A stretch of 64,000 bases of DNA from positions 103,754,807-103,818,806 of the forward strand of contig NC_088910.1 in NCBI RefSeq assembly GCF_963576675.1. The letters are read 5' to 3'. The stretch comes from Euphorbia lathyris. Lineage: Eukaryota > Streptophyta > Magnoliopsida > Malpighiales > Euphorbiaceae. The notes beneath the pieces were generated by a model. That model did no database searches. It had not been told where the DNA came from and worked only from the letters and a program-made list of their open reading frames with translations. Positions 9,901 through 22,131 of this stretch are shown piece after piece; the first letter of the stretch is position 1, and each line of letters opens with the position of its first letter. The position numbers and the translations under genes were made by a program.

Positions 9901-12900
9901 GAACTTTAAGGTGGGTTTTCTATCTGCAAAATATAGCTAGCTATTTATTTTCTTATGTTATTCAGTCCTGATATTGATACTCATGAAATTTAAGGTTCAG
10001 TAATGGGCTAAAGAGAAAGGGCCCTAGATCATATTTTTTTTGTTTGCAAATCCACATATCTTTTGTTGGCAAGAATTTGGTTCATACATGTAAAAATTAA
10101 ATATTTCTTGCCATACACTAATTGTTCATTCTATTGAAAAAATTCCATATTCGCTGACTGATTATAAATTGATGTCGATAATTAAGTTTTGATCCTCTTT
10201 ACCCGTAAATGAAAATTTAATTGTTATTCACAGGGTCTGCGACACCATTTGTCCTCTTCACATGATCTATTCAACTTCGAGTTCTGGGTTGGTAATAATA
10301 ATTCATCTCCTTTTGTACATTTAGTGTTTGTAGAAATATAAATGAAGAAGCATTTATTTTGCAGGTGAATGAAGAATACCAAGCAGTGAATGTCTCAGTG
10401 AAAGTAGATAGATTTTTATCTGAGGTCCGAACTTTACCCTATCTGTTTTTCCATATAAAGTTCGGAATTTGTTGAATTTCAGAGAGATATGACATTCAAA
10501 TTAAATCAAATTACTAACCTGTTAACTCAAATTTTATTTCAAATTTTAACTAAAAATTCTTTATTACTTTCTGAGGGACCCATTACATTTTATTTCCAAA
10601 AAAATAAATAAAATAATTACCTTCCCTGCATATAAGCAAAGAGCATCAAAGCTTATGTTTCATTTCTCTCTCGTTTTACAACATTTTTTTCCTTGACACA
10701 TGCTGCATTGAATATTCCGTATGATGAGCATCATACTTGGGCCTTCAAGTTTGGTAGAAGCTTGCATGAATTTGCATAAAAATTATCTTCTAATTTGAAC
10801 TATACATACAGACTCTTGCAGATGGAGTAGAGCAGAGACAGCAGGCATTCTTCTTCTGGTAGGTCTTAGATAAGATCCACTGTCTCATTTTGTTAAGTAG
10901 TAGAAAACCAAAGGTTAACTCAATTTTATGCACAGCTCACGGCCTCGAAAGCGAAAATCCAGAAACCATGATCAAAATGAAAAGCAAATTTGTGTTCAGT
11001 TCTTGGAATTGGATTCACCCAAATTACCTGGGGAAGCCAACGGAATTTTGAGGAAGGATGATGGTAATGTTTCTCCACTGCTACCTTTAGGCTTTGTTTG
11101 TGTTACCAAATATCATTCAAAAGGAATAAATCAGACCAGCTGTAATTAGTACCAGCTGTATTAGCTGTAATTAGCGTTACAATTAGTATTTAGGTTTTAT
11201 CTCCTACCCTATATAGGACCCTTGAGGTATATATATATGATATATATTTCATTGAACATAATATACTGAATATAATTATCACAGTAAGTTCAGTTTCAGT
11301 TTGGATTAATTCATGAGCAAAAAAAGAAGTTCAATTGAATCAAATTCCATCAAAATGAAAATTTCCAAACTAGGGGTTAATGTTTCTGTTATTAATATTT
11401 GAATGTTCCAGTTATGTGCCTTCCAATTTTAATCATACATGAATATGGTGCTTTGTGGATAGTAACACTTGTAAGGTGCAAGTAATTGCTTTATTCTTGG
11501 AGGTTGAGTAAAATCCTTTACTGAAGAGAGAAGGATCAAAGGCAGGGAAGGAAAAGATGAGAGCTGATGGAATGTTCCATTTCATTTTCCTTTTGCTGCA
11601 GAGGAGGTGGACACAAGATTGCATATGATAGACAACTTTCCAACCTTTGGGAAGAAGGTCTGTGCATTACTAATGATGTAGAGCATGAATTGACATATGA
11701 AATACACTGCTTGTATACCAGGAATCCTCCACTCAAAGTTCATTTTCAAGAGGCCATTACCCAGTTGTGTTTCTGCTTATGACATTGAATTGAAAAGGAG
11801 AATTTTTATCATCTTCTTTTTGAAATTGATGATCTAGAGGTTTATTGTTATGGTTGCAAACGAAGACTTTTTGCATTGCTCCAGACAAGGACCTAGATAA
11901 TTGCTAGAAATCCCTTTATAATTTCCTTCCCACAAATTCTATGTGGGATCAGAGGATTGCAAGTCAATCAAATTCCCAGGCAGTTCAAAACATCTGCAGT
12001 TAGCTAGATCATTGCTTTCTTCTTATAGCCGTGATAATAGTGAAATTGAATCTGCTGAATTCTTGAATTTGGTTTTCATAACATTTCCACTCTGCATTAT
12101 TTGAAGGGCTGTAGACTATAGCATTTGTTGGCATGCCCTCTGGTTCTTCTTAAAAAATGCACAGTACCATGTAGCTTGAATTAAGAAAGGGTCCATCTTC
12201 AGTTAGAATCATTTATGTTGCTATTAGTATACTTCTTATTTGTTTTGTTTTAGTTGGTTTTCATAACTTTTTCATTCTGCAATATTTGAAATTTAAGGGC
12301 TATAGCCTATAACATCTGCTGCCATGTCCTTTGCTACTTCTCAAAAAATGTGCGGTACCACTAAGCTTGAATTAAGAAAGGGTCCATCTTCAGTTAGAAC
12401 CATTTAAGTTGCTATCAGTATACTGCTTAATGGTTTTGTTTTGATTTTGACAGTCCATGTCCGTGTTGTACCAACCTTGGACACTCAATTGTTCCATGTT
12501 GAAAATAATGGATTGTGAATTGTTAGAGATACATCTGTATTTTAGAATAATTTATCTGCTGGATATCCTCCATTCCATCTTCTATTGCTCCTACACTTGG
12601 TTCTGTATGGAATTATGGAACGAAATAATGTTTTTCAATTTTAGTGCCTGTCAACTAGTGCTTGTCAATCTATTACTACATCCACAGAGTCAAGTCTGAT
12701 AATAACTGGATGTGTTGAATCTAGTGTCTTTTCAAATTTTTATTCTGCTAGATGTTTACTTTCTAGTGTTGCTTTACTGGGTTATATAGTGGAATCATTA
12801 AATACTGCTTTTTAATCTATTAGTAGATGTGTTCCATCTTTGTTTTCCTCATGGTTGCATGTTTTCTAAACATTCCTGGATTTTAATCTCAACATTAGGA

Positions 12901-15900
12901 CTGCAACTGATGTCCATATTTTAGATGATGTATCTTGTATAGAGATTTACATACTCGATCTTGCATAGGTGAAAATGCTTCCAAGTCATCTTCCAATGAG
13001 AAAGATTTGCACAACTCTAGGCACGGAGCAGAAAATTCTGGTGCCTATTATCCTAATGGAACAGAGTTGATGGAACGTGTTGCATCAAGCTCTAATATCC
13101 CAGGTGTTTCAATTGCCATGGCTCAATCTTCTGTAGACTTTGAGTGCATTAAATCACAAGTACTGCCTGTTGGGATCCATGTTGCAAAAGCAAGGAAGTT
13201 AACTGTGGAACGGTCAGACCCTAAAAAGTATGTTCCACCACTGTACTAATTTATTTGTGCAGTATTCTATTGACTTGTGAAAATACTGTGTTTCCCCTTG
13301 AATTTTTATGGAGAAAAGCTTTATCCTCTGGAAATCCTTAGTAATGCCATTGAATGGTTTTTAAGTCACTTTTCAAGGTAGAGATAGAGACCAAATGTGC
13401 TTAGTGATTTGTGTGCATCCATTTCCTTTTTGCTGAATAGAGAACCTCTAAGTGCTACGGGATTCTCGACTTGACCCACAATGTGTTTGCATCTTATCTT
13501 TAATCTTCATTTTATGGTGGCAAATGACAACGTTATTTCAGATACACTTGATAATCATTGATGCATATGACCATATATTTGTTTCTAACAATAATTTTTC
13601 TCTTTGAAGGATGCTTTACCATCCAGTTATTATCATTCTTATATTTGCTGTTTCTTCTGGAACAAAAATTTTCGACCATTGATGCATATGACCATATATT
13701 TGTTTCTAACATTAAATGTTCTCTTCAAAGATACTTTGCCATCCAATTATTATTTTTTATTTTATTTTTGCTGTGTCTTTTGGAACAAATTTTTTTGGGC
13801 CTGTGCACTCATATAAGAATCTCAGATAGGGCTTTGGTGTTTTAGCTCTTAAGATTTATTTTATGCTAGAAAGAGTAGTATTCTGCTCTGTTCACAAACT
13901 CAATTATAGTTTCTGTTGTTTCCCTTAACTATTTTCTCTTTTAGGATGCTAATGTATTATCTATTTTAAATTTCTTTTGCCAGCCGTGCACTCCTGCAGA
14001 AGCGACAGTTTTATCATTCTCATAGAGTTCAGGTGATGAATTATCATTTGTCTTAATAGAAAATTTTGCTCTTCTATCTACTTCAAGAAAAATCTCATAA
14101 AGAAGATTTATACTGGTGTAGAGAATAAATTTGGTCGACAAGGAAATGAGAACTTGTGAATGATTGTGATGAGAATCAACTCAAAAAAGATAACAATAAC
14201 AGAGAATAAAAGTATTATTTATAAAGTGAAAATTCAGCGAAGCAGATCAAGTTCTAAAGAAAAAGTAAAACAGATGGCCAAACAAGATAACCAACATCAG
14301 AAAGGAATTCTGCTATCCCAAGCCTAATTAACAGAATACTCATCATGCCTCCTACCCTCTAGCCAAAACCCAAGAAATAACTAACTTCTGCTGGTATCAG
14401 CAGCCAAGTGGGAGCCTTCTAGAATAGGTTCTCCGTATATTAGGTCCATGGCTCAATTGATTTAACCATGGACCTTTAGCATTATTGGTATCAAAAGGCT
14501 CATAACTTCAATAAAGTGGTTCTTAGTTCATATTGGAGCTAGCGAAGTCCTTATATTGCTAAAATTTTGAAGTTGCAATTTGTGTGAAATAGGTTTCAAG
14601 AAATAAGTGACTTTTCTAGAAACTTGCAGAAATTTGTGTAATTTAATTATGACCCCCTGTTTCCTTTCTTTTTCACCATCTACCTTAATATATTTACTTC
14701 TGTTCTTGAAGCCTATGGCACTAGAACAAGTACTGTCTGATCGAGACAGTGAAGATGAAGTTGATGACGACATAGCGGATTTTGAAGATAGGAGGGTATG
14801 CTTGATGATTTTATACATTTTGGCTTTATATGCGTGTTTGTGTTTTAAGATTGTTATTCAGTAGTAGAAATTGTTTTTCCTGCATATTGTATTTTGTGGA
14901 ACTAGTCAGAGCCTTTTGTCTTGTTAAATTCTCATTGTGGAATCACTCATTGGCTTGCATGACCTGTGCTAGGCAACATTCGGCAAGGCAAAAGCTTAGG
15001 TTAGGGCATAAATACTTCTACTTGCAAATTACATGTAGACCAATATTGAGAATCCTGTAATTAAATAACATACTTGTATATATGATGAACTTGCTTTATT
15101 ATGATTTATCACTAGCGTTGTGTACTAAGTGTACTTTATACTCTTCAAGTTGGACTAATTTCTCATTCATATGGAAACTTGGATCAAATGGGTATAACAA
15201 TATTTAGAAGAATTCTGTTAGTTAGTTGGACTAATTCATGTTTCCTGAAATTAAACTTTCCTTAGCAAGCTCTACAAAAATGTTAAAAATATTCATGAAG
15301 AGATAAAACTATGGGCACTGGATCTCAGCACACCGTGATAGGATTATAAGAACTTCATCTTATTACTAATATTTCTTGTTCATTTAATTTGCGTTCAATT
15401 TATTTTACACAAGTTGATCATTGCTACATAATAAGTCAATGTAATTAATGAATAGCATACCTAAGGCTGCTGGTAGGGTCAATATGTCTCTTTGATTGCA
15501 GGAGTAATATCAGGAGCTACTTGTATATATATGTGTGTATTGCTCCTAAGTAAAATATATTCATGTAGGCTCTTAATCTATATGGTATCCCATGGATTTC
15601 TCTCTATTTCCATGGTCCATAACAATCATTATCAATCTGAAATTATGTCAACTTGAAAACAGAAAGTTTGCAAATCTGTGGAATATTTTCATTCAACCAT
15701 GTTTTATGTAAGGTCATCATTGCAATAATGAGTATTGTCTATCCCTATACTATCCTATGCGGTGTAAAATTATTGGTTGAACATATTTAACTGGACTTTA
15801 ACTTGCAATTGCCAGTACTCAATATATTAGTGAAATTTGATTTTAACTTCAACATGAGAAGAATTTTCAATTTCAAAGTGCAAGGAATAATAGTTAACTG

Positions 15901-16655
15901 TTATGTTTTAGATGCTTGATGACTTTGTGGATGTTAGCAAAGATGAGAAACAATTAATGCATCTGTGGAACTCATTTGTGAGAAAGCAAAGGTAATTGGC
16001 ATTTCTCAGTTTTTTTTTCTTCTTCCTCTTGGCTCTTTCTCAATCTTTTCAGTTTTATTGTCTGTCTTCTATCTCGATTCTCTTTAGTTTTCGTTAGCTT
16101 TTCTTTATTGTCTGATGCTGTTTCATACTAATATGGTTTAAATACTAAAATGATTTGCTTTTTTATTGCGACAGGGTTCTGGCAGATGGACATGTTCCCT
16201 GGGCATGCGAAGCATTTTCAAAATTCCACGGACAGCAGCTTGTTAGATCTCCTGCTCTGTTTTGGTATGTTCTGTTTCTTTTTTTTTCTGGTAATTGCGG
16301 ATTCTGCACAGTGTGTCCGAGCTATTATCTGGCCAGATACTGAAAGTTTTCTGATGATTCAAGAGAATTGTAGTCCTGCTGCGCATAAGCTTCTCTTCTT
16401 GTTTACAAAAATCATTGTTATAATGATCAAATTAATTTCTGGTAGTTTATGATTGCTGCAAGTGTCCGTTCCTTCATTAATAAAATAAGATATTTGGGAT
16501 GATGATGAGTTAGGTGTTGGAGATTATTCATGGTCAAGCTCTGGAACCATGGTCTTCTTGATTCCTGCACTATGAATAACTGCAATGTGATCCTTGATGG
16601 ATGCCAAGACGCTAAAGCGGATGCTGTGAAAACGGAAAGAGAAGATAACGAGTGA
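6958..16655 (+). CDS. VRN2: VRN2-type VEFS-box Polycomb protein (PRC2 subunit), 14 coding exons
   Basis: Exons: 6958-7083, 7266-7318, 7823-7887, 9858-9910, 10234-10287, 10365-10424, 10812-10858, 10936-11063, 12969-13227, 13984-14032, 14712-14795, 15912-15991, 16175-16264, 16514-16655. All junctions are GT-AG, phases agree, total 1290 nt = 429 aa. Su(z)12-family proteins are core subunits of the nuclear H3K27 methyltransferase complex PRC2; VRN2 keeps FLC silent after cold in Arabidopsis. Visible parts: N-terminal MCHQNC block (1-60), C2H2 finger with C88, C91, H104, H109 (CPFC then HHLSSSH), Arg/Lys-rich segment (SRPRKRKSR, about 154), and a C-terminal VEFS box (about 283-400: QKRQFYHSHRVQ, MALEQVLSDRDSEDEVDDD, HLWNSFVRKQR). 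KQKR joins directly to LPGGIVIFNYRDY, without the long middle segment of EMF2, and length matches VRN2 (about 440 aa). Transcript evidence could alter UTRs or minor exon edges. Confidence 0.92.
7348..7543 (-). mobile_element. Au-type tRNA-derived SINE in intron 2 of the VRN2-like gene
   Basis: On the minus strand it reads gcgagccttggcgcaacggt ... ggtcacgggttcgagtc, a tRNA-like head with A and B boxes. A body with ggacccctccccggaccctcgc-type sequence follows, then a T-rich 3' end (cgccctttttttt). A perfect 17-bp target duplication, accttaatggtttacta, flanks it at 7331-7347 and 7544-7560. Au SINEs are widespread in plants and end in a short T tract. It is not a functional tRNA gene. Confidence 0.9.
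8425..8665 (+). mobile_element. TRIM-like miniature LTR retrotransposon in intron 3
   Basis: A short repeat (gattgatataagatctacga) occurs at about 8432 and 8634. Between the copies lie TGGTATCAGAGCC (8502-8514, a tRNA-Met primer-binding site right after a repeat ending ggttccatga), about 100 bp of non-coding sequence, and a G-rich polypurine tract (gtgggggtg, 8618-8626) directly before the second copy, which starts TGCC at 8627. LTR, PBS, PPT and LTR in only about 240 bp is the TRIM plan. The second LTR looks truncated after about 40 bp. Confidence 0.6.
8717..8817 (+). mobile_element. 5'-truncated Au-type SINE in intron 3
   Basis: Matches the 3' half of the SINE at 7348-7543 in the opposite orientation (attggcaaggggaaggcttg, then the cctccccggaccctcgctc body, ending ccgggccgcccttttta). 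The tRNA-like head is missing. Confidence 0.8.
12072..12428 (+). repeat. Diverged tandem duplication (about 180 bp, two copies) in intron 8
   Basis: 12072-12253 and 12256-12428 share gcttgaattaagaaagggtc followed by catcttcagttagaa, and earlier blocks (ggttttcataac, atatttgaa). They differ by point changes and small indels. Both are intronic and non-coding. Confidence 0.75.
13557..13800 (+). repeat. Tandem duplication (about 122 bp, two copies) in intron 9
   Basis: 13557-13679 and 13680-13800 both begin attgatgcatatgaccatat, continue into atttgtttctaaca, and end with ggaacaaa. Short reading frames here are intronic and do not resemble a protein. Confidence 0.75.
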
Positions 16656-17439
16656 CATAACAGTTGGAATATTAACATTCTTTACTGTAAAATAGAAGGG
16701 AATTTGGGGCTTCCTTCTATTTGTCAATCCATTCTATCCATAGCCCCACTTTTAATGTAATTCACTACATTTATTTAGTGTCTCAATATGTTGTAGTTAT
16801 CTGATTTGATATTGATGAATCAATGAATCAGACCATTGTAAAGCTGTTGCTTACATGAATGCATAACATTTGTGTAGAATAACAAGCTCTTTTAATGCTT
16901 ATCACTGTAAAATGTTGTGGTTCCTTTATGAGGTAATTTATGCAATTACTTTGTTCCTAAATAATGTAATTTTTTTTTGCATCATACTCAACAGGGGGTT
17001 AATAATGTGACACTAAACCTTGCTGATTTATGTACCATTACTTGATGTAAATAATAATGAGAAACTTTACTAAATTTAAAGACAAAAGTACCCGTACTAG
17101 TAATTTTAGCTTAATTTTTATCGAAACTAAAGGATTTCCATTTATAATTTTTGTTAGTACATATTTACGTAAAAAGAAACAAAAGTAAAGTTGATATTAG
17201 TAAAATTGATCTAGGGTTTCTATAAAAATGATTTCCACACTTACAAGTTATGGGGTGTGTGTAAATCTCATCATTATCTCTTAGATTTTTCTTTTTCTTC
17301 AATGGTATTTATGTTTACTCGCTTAGTGTGTTTAAGAATGTCAATACTTTCTTTGAAAAAAAAAAAGAATGTCAATACTAATTTTTACTGTTAATTGTTT
17401 TTGAAAGCTGATTAATATTTACTATTTAAAATAAATTTA
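16656..17439. other. 3' UTR and downstream flank of the VRN2-like gene
   Basis: I see no further coding exon after the TGA at 16653-16655. The first few hundred bases probably hold the 3' UTR; no poly(A) site was chosen with confidence. The rest is AT-rich. Confidence 0.4.
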
Positions 17440-18030
17440 GGGTTAAGGTGCAAAAATACCCCTAACGTTTTGGGTCATGAGCAATTTTACCCCTAACGTC
17501 TAAAATGGTGCAATTTTACCCCTAACGTTGGAAGCCAAGAGCAATTTTACCCCTAACGTTAATAAATTGGATCAATTTGAGAAATAATTCATCAAACTGT
17601 CTTCTCGGTCATGAATCTTGTTATCTACACTTCATACGTGTGTCATTTTATCAGTAACAAATCACAAACATTCGTTGGGATGTGAAAAAAATAATAAAAA
17701 AAAGAAAATATACTGTCTTTTTGTACGGATTAGACAAAAAAATTTTAAAAATATCCAACAAATTTATAAATATTAATCTCAAATTCTATTATTAAATTAT
17801 AAAAAAACATGAAATCATTTTTTAGAAAGAATTATTATGCAATTGGCGCAGAATAATGAATAAAAATATCTGTGTTTTATATTAGTGTCTGAAATTGACC
17901 CAATATATCAACGTTAGGGGTAAAATTGCTCTTGGCTTCCAACGTTAGGGGTAAAATTGCACCATTTTAGACGTTAAGGGTAAAATTGCTCATGGCCCAA
18001 AATGTTAGGGGTATTTTTGCACCTTAACCC
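17440..18030. mobile_element. Foldback MITE with 9-bp target duplication (MULE-like)
   Basis: 591 bp with inverted terminal repeats of about 150 bp: gggttaaggtgcaaaaatac at the left, its complement (gtatttttgcaccttaaccc) at the right. A perfect 9-bp direct repeat, ATAAATTTA, flanks it (17431-17439 and 18031-18039), the Mutator-superfamily target size. Each arm contains four copies of a short module (ttttacccctaacgt) alternating gagcaa and gtgcaa spacers. The centre (17600-17880) is AT-rich with no reading frame. Confidence 0.85.
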
Positions 18031-18154
18031 ATAAATTTATAATGAGTTGTTGTTAAGATATAAAGAAACTAATATAAGTATCTCTGAAAAAAAAACCTAA
18101 TATAAGTATGTCCTAAAACAATATATAAAAACTAAAAAATATTCATAAATAACA

Positions 18155-18440
18155 ATATTCCTGTATGTATATATGTTATCTTTCCCTTCCTGCTCTTAAC
18201 CAAGCGATCCCTTTTCCTTCTTCTCTTACACAAACCCTAAAACCATGAAACGCTCTGTCGACGAAGTCCCTACCAATGGCAAGAAACCTGTCTTCTAACC
18301 AAAGCTCAACGCGAGCAATTGGCACTCGACAGCCGCCAAGAAGAATTCCAGCAGCAGAAAATCCGCCAACAACAGCTTCTCGCTCAACTCCGTTCCTCCG
18401 ATCCCACCAATACCACTACATATTCCTGTATGTATATATG
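18155..18440 (+). pseudogene. 5' gene fragment (DEAD-box helicase-like N terminus) between 21-bp direct repeats
   Basis: A 244-bp insert (18176-18419) lies between two identical 21-bp repeats starting atattcctgtatg (18155-18175 and 18420-18440). It contains a CT-rich 5'-UTR-like stretch, then ATG at 18245 encoding MKRSVDEVPTNGKKPVF. After a one-base frame change comes TKAQREQLALDSRQEEFQQQ and a Gln-rich continuation, stopping abruptly at SSDPTN. The MKRS...KKPVFLTKAQREQLAL pattern resembles the N terminus of plant PRP28/RH21-type DEAD-box helicases (recalled similarity, moderate). There is no helicase core, poly(A) or visible intron. It looks like a captured or retro-inserted 5' piece and cannot be functional. 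Confidence 0.6.
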
Positions 18441-20230
18441 ATATTTTTCCAAAGTTCTCCTAAAAAAGGTTTTTGTGTATAATATTATTTATGTATTAAA
18501 TATTTGTTTAACAAAATTTATTTATGTATCAAATATTGATTTACTGATCAATGTATCGATTTCCCTCTAGCAAAATCACGCTCATCTCTCTCTCCCTGCC
18601 AAATCTCAAATCTTTCCTTCAATCTCTACGATTTTCCACGCTCACCCATCTTCTCATCTTCTTCCTTTCTCTCATCTTCTTCCTTTGAACCTTAACACTA
18701 ACCATGTCACTGCACGTTCAGAAAACCTTTGAATTTCACTTGCGATTTGAAGTCCAGCAGAAAACCTTAGAATTTGAAGTATGTGAAGGAAGGAGGTTTT
18801 GAAGATTTCGGACTGCCTACAACCATAACCCAGACTAATTTCATGTGAGAAAGGAGATTTTGAAGTTAGTAAAAGTGAAGGTACATCATCAGACCACACT
18901 TCATCATTTATCACGTAGCCCCTCCCTTTTTATTCATGTTCTTTGATATTTTGTATGTCAATATGGTACATTTTGGATGATTTTAAGAATTGTATCAGTT
19001 TAGGTTAATTTGTACAGTTGAGACTGTTATTATGAAGTGTGTTAATGACACAGTGATTTTGGTCAGTCACTGGCGAAAACTACTGGTTAATGACATATAT
19101 CAATATCATTTTAACTGGTGTTTAAAATTTTGTGGGATATTCGCTTATTATAGGGCGCCATGGAATCATTGATGAAAAAACGGGTCACAAAGTGAGTAAA
19201 ATTAGTCTGCAGAAATTAGCCATTTTATTTTAAAGCAACCTTAACATAAGGTCTCAATGGCTACGAATACTGATTAAATTGTAGGGAAAGAATATAATCT
19301 TATTAATTGTGACTTTTAGGTTAAATTGGATATATTTTGTAATTTTGTGCAGTTTAAGCCTAAATTGATGCTATTTTATACGTGGGGTGTGTAAATTGAT
19401 ACTTTCTAAAAACTTTATGTCTATTTTGGTACCTTGTCCAACGTGGCATGTTAAAAATTGTGACGTGGCATTGAGTTGGCATAACTTTACGGATGACCTG
19501 TCACTTTCTATTAGTGAGTTCTATTAGTGAGTCCTAAATCATATATTGGTGCATTTTGGAGGTGGAGTCTAAATCGATTATTTCCAAAAACCTTAGGCCT
19601 ATTTTGATATCTTACCCCTATTTTTAATCCACTTTTTGAGAAAAATTTAGTTTGAGGCGCTCAGTAAAAAACGATGTCATCAATTGGCCGATCAGATGCG
19701 TCCGGCTACTGAGTGATTGGTGGCTTCCATTCTCGGTTAGTCATTGCTCATTGTTTCCTCCATGTTTAGGGTTTTCTTTGGTACCCAATAAGATGTGGGA
19801 AAGAAAAATACTGTTTGTAAAAAAATCTCAGAGATATATGCTGCTTGTTGATTGATTGGTTTTATGTAGTGAAATGATTTTCATCTATGAGCCAAAATAG
19901 GTTGAACCTTCGCCATTAACCCAGTTCTATAGAATAGCAGAAACTCGTTGAGTTTTGGTTGGAAAAGGGTAAGCTTGTTTTTGTGATCTGAGTAACACTA
20001 TTAAACATCAGGTCTTCGCAATTCAATCTTAGATGGTTTGATCATTAAGATTTAGGAGCTGAAATCTACTTCTAGAGATTTAAATGCATTCTTTCAACTT
20101 AATTAGAGTTTCTGCTTTTATTAATTATTACGATTATACCTGGGAAAAACGCAGATGGACTAAATTGTATTTTTATGATTGATTAGGTTTGAGAAGCTGA
20201 AGCTAAAGCTTGGGAATTTGTGGAGACACC
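18441..20230. other. Intergenic sequence and probable 5' UTR of the membrane-protein gene
   Basis: No coding exon is seen. 18580-18690 is CT-rich and could be an old UTR. 19300-19620 contains motifs resembling plant foldback element ends (gacgtggcattgagttggca). The 19860-20230 part may contain 5' UTR exons of the next gene (a candidate acceptor, tgattag, lies at about 20187), which I cannot fix. Confidence 0.35.
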
Positions 20231-21354
20231 ATGTTTTCTCATCTGTTATTTGTGCTCTACGTTGTCAGCTTCACTTCAAACTTCTTCAATTTTGTTTATG
20301 GAGACATGTCAGTATACTTTACCTTTGAAAAAAAATCTATCTGTTTCCGTGAATTTCTTGCTTACAACGAGATAAAACACTTCTAATTATGCATTTTGTC
20401 TTCAAAGTGTAATATGTTTATTGACTAACGATTTCGCAGGGATGACATAAAAGTTTTGACTGTTGGGAAGGAACTGTGGAAGGAAACTCTTCCATTCCAA
20501 ATGGGTTCTCGTTTTTACCAGTTGCAAGGGCTCAAATCATATAATTGGTATGAAGTGAAGATATCGTATCCAGCTTCTGTATGTGATTCTGTCATTGAAG
20601 TCTCAAATCTTCAATTGTTTTGATTGTGAAGTGTTAACATGCATTGTTTATTGAGTAACAGATACCTGCTAGCTTCTCTATCCAACTAAAGAAAGAGGAT
20701 TTAGACATGGGGATGAATTGGAATAGAAGATTACTCAATACTGAGAAACTGATTTTCAAGACAGATAATCTCACTAGTGAACAGGTTCAGACTTGCTAAT
20801 ATTTGGTTGCATTTATCATGTTATATAGCCAGTTCTGTGTTTGGATTAATTCTTTCTTTTCATTTAATTCTTCTGTTCAGAGGAATTTCCACGTTTTGGT
20901 AACCGTGGAGCCTGAGGGGATTGTTGCTCTACCACAGGTGCCTGAGAGGCAGTACATCATGTTCAACATAGGTAATGGATTTATATAAATATCGAGTCAT
21001 GCGTTCGGGATTATTGTCACTTACTAACTTGTTGAAACTTTAAAATGCAATCTCTACTGTCTGTTAAATCTTTCTATCTCTTGTAAAATTTCTGTTGAAG
21101 AAGTTGTTTTGTGTGATCTCATGAGAATCCAATGAATTTTCTTTTTTTCTTCTTTTACTATATTATATTCTAATGTAGTTACTTGTGTGACAGTTTGTGA
21201 TGAGTTGTTGATGGGCATTCCACACAAGGCTTGGCTGGTTGTGATCTTGGTGCTGGCCTGTTTGGGATTGGCATTCTCCGTTCCTCGTTTTCTTGCGCCA
21301 TATATGACGTTGAGGAATAAAATATCAAATCAAACCACTTCCAAAGAATCCTGA
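20231..21354 (+). CDS. Type I single-pass membrane protein, unknown family (5 exons)
   Basis: Exons 20231-20307, 20440-20578, 20662-20784, 20881-20971, 21194-21354; GT-AG introns, consistent phases, 591 nt = 196 aa. It starts MFSHLLFVLYVVSFTSNFFN, a hydrophobic signal peptide probably cut near residue 24. The lumenal part (about 25-150) includes ELWKETLPFQMGSRFYQLQG, YEVKISYPASIPASFSIQLK and HVLVTVEPEGIVALP, suggesting a small beta-rich domain. A hydrophobic span (about 156-178, AWLVVILVLACLGLAFSV) is followed by PRFLAPYM and a short polar tail ending KES. This implies a secretory-pathway membrane protein with a short cytosolic tail. I do not recognise the family and assign no function. A diverged copy of its last coding bases and 3' flank lies at 55188-56107. 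Confidence 0.85.
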
Positions 21355-22115
21355 AAAGATTGCACAAATCGTAGCTTCAAAGCCTTTTGGTGCATTTTGC
21401 TGGAGTCACCAAGCTCCAATAATTTATGATCTTCCCTGAAATTCGTTGTGAACATAGTTACAGAATTTATTTGTAATCATAACTTTTAAGGATGAACTCT
21501 GTTTTTATGTGACGAAAATCTCCTGTATGCATAGATTACAATTAGCTCAATGCTAGTAAGAATTTTTTTACACATGATTTGTCCTTTTTCTTAGCTTATT
21601 CTTTAACCATCTGAATCATTCCTTTCACTCTTGTTATGAAAACGTTACTAGCTTTAAATTTTTTATTACGTGTGTGAATTTCATCGCGAGAAGTTCTATA
21701 ATGGTCTTATTCTTCTTCAATTTCCATAGTCTACGTGCTGCAACTTTCTACGTTTTCTCTGAGAATTGCTTGCATATAAATGTTGGTTTCAAGTAGCTGT
21801 ATCAGTTTCCAACTGAATCAACTACTTCTTGTAATATATAAGCTACTGAATATTTTACAAGAAGCTACTGAATATTACAAGTGTTAGAAGATAATATCAG
21901 CCTTAAAAGCTTATTCACCACACTGATCTTCTGATCTTTTAATCTGGGATAAAACCAATCACAGCTAGAGATTTTTTCTAAGAAGCAGATTTTACGATCT
22001 GTTTATCTGTCGGAGGCAAGCGTTCCTAAAAATTCATCTCATTTCGTTAATATGACCAGTATAATATATGTTATTTTGTTTCTGAATTTATGTTTTGCAC
22101 TCCTACTTCCTCAAG
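21355..22115. other. 3' UTR/flank of the membrane-protein gene (parent of the 55-kb duplicate)
   Basis: No gene seen. From about 21308 to 21995 this stretch is duplicated, in the same orientation, at 55188-56107. Shared blocks include gaagataatat and ctgggataaaacca. Confidence 0.7.
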
Positions 22116-22131
22116 AGTGCTGCTGATTCTT

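Noticed and set aside
12457..12699. 80-codon open frame in intron 8
   Set aside because: Hydrophobic, T-rich composition, no similarity to VEFS proteins, and it lies between well-supported exons with matching phases.
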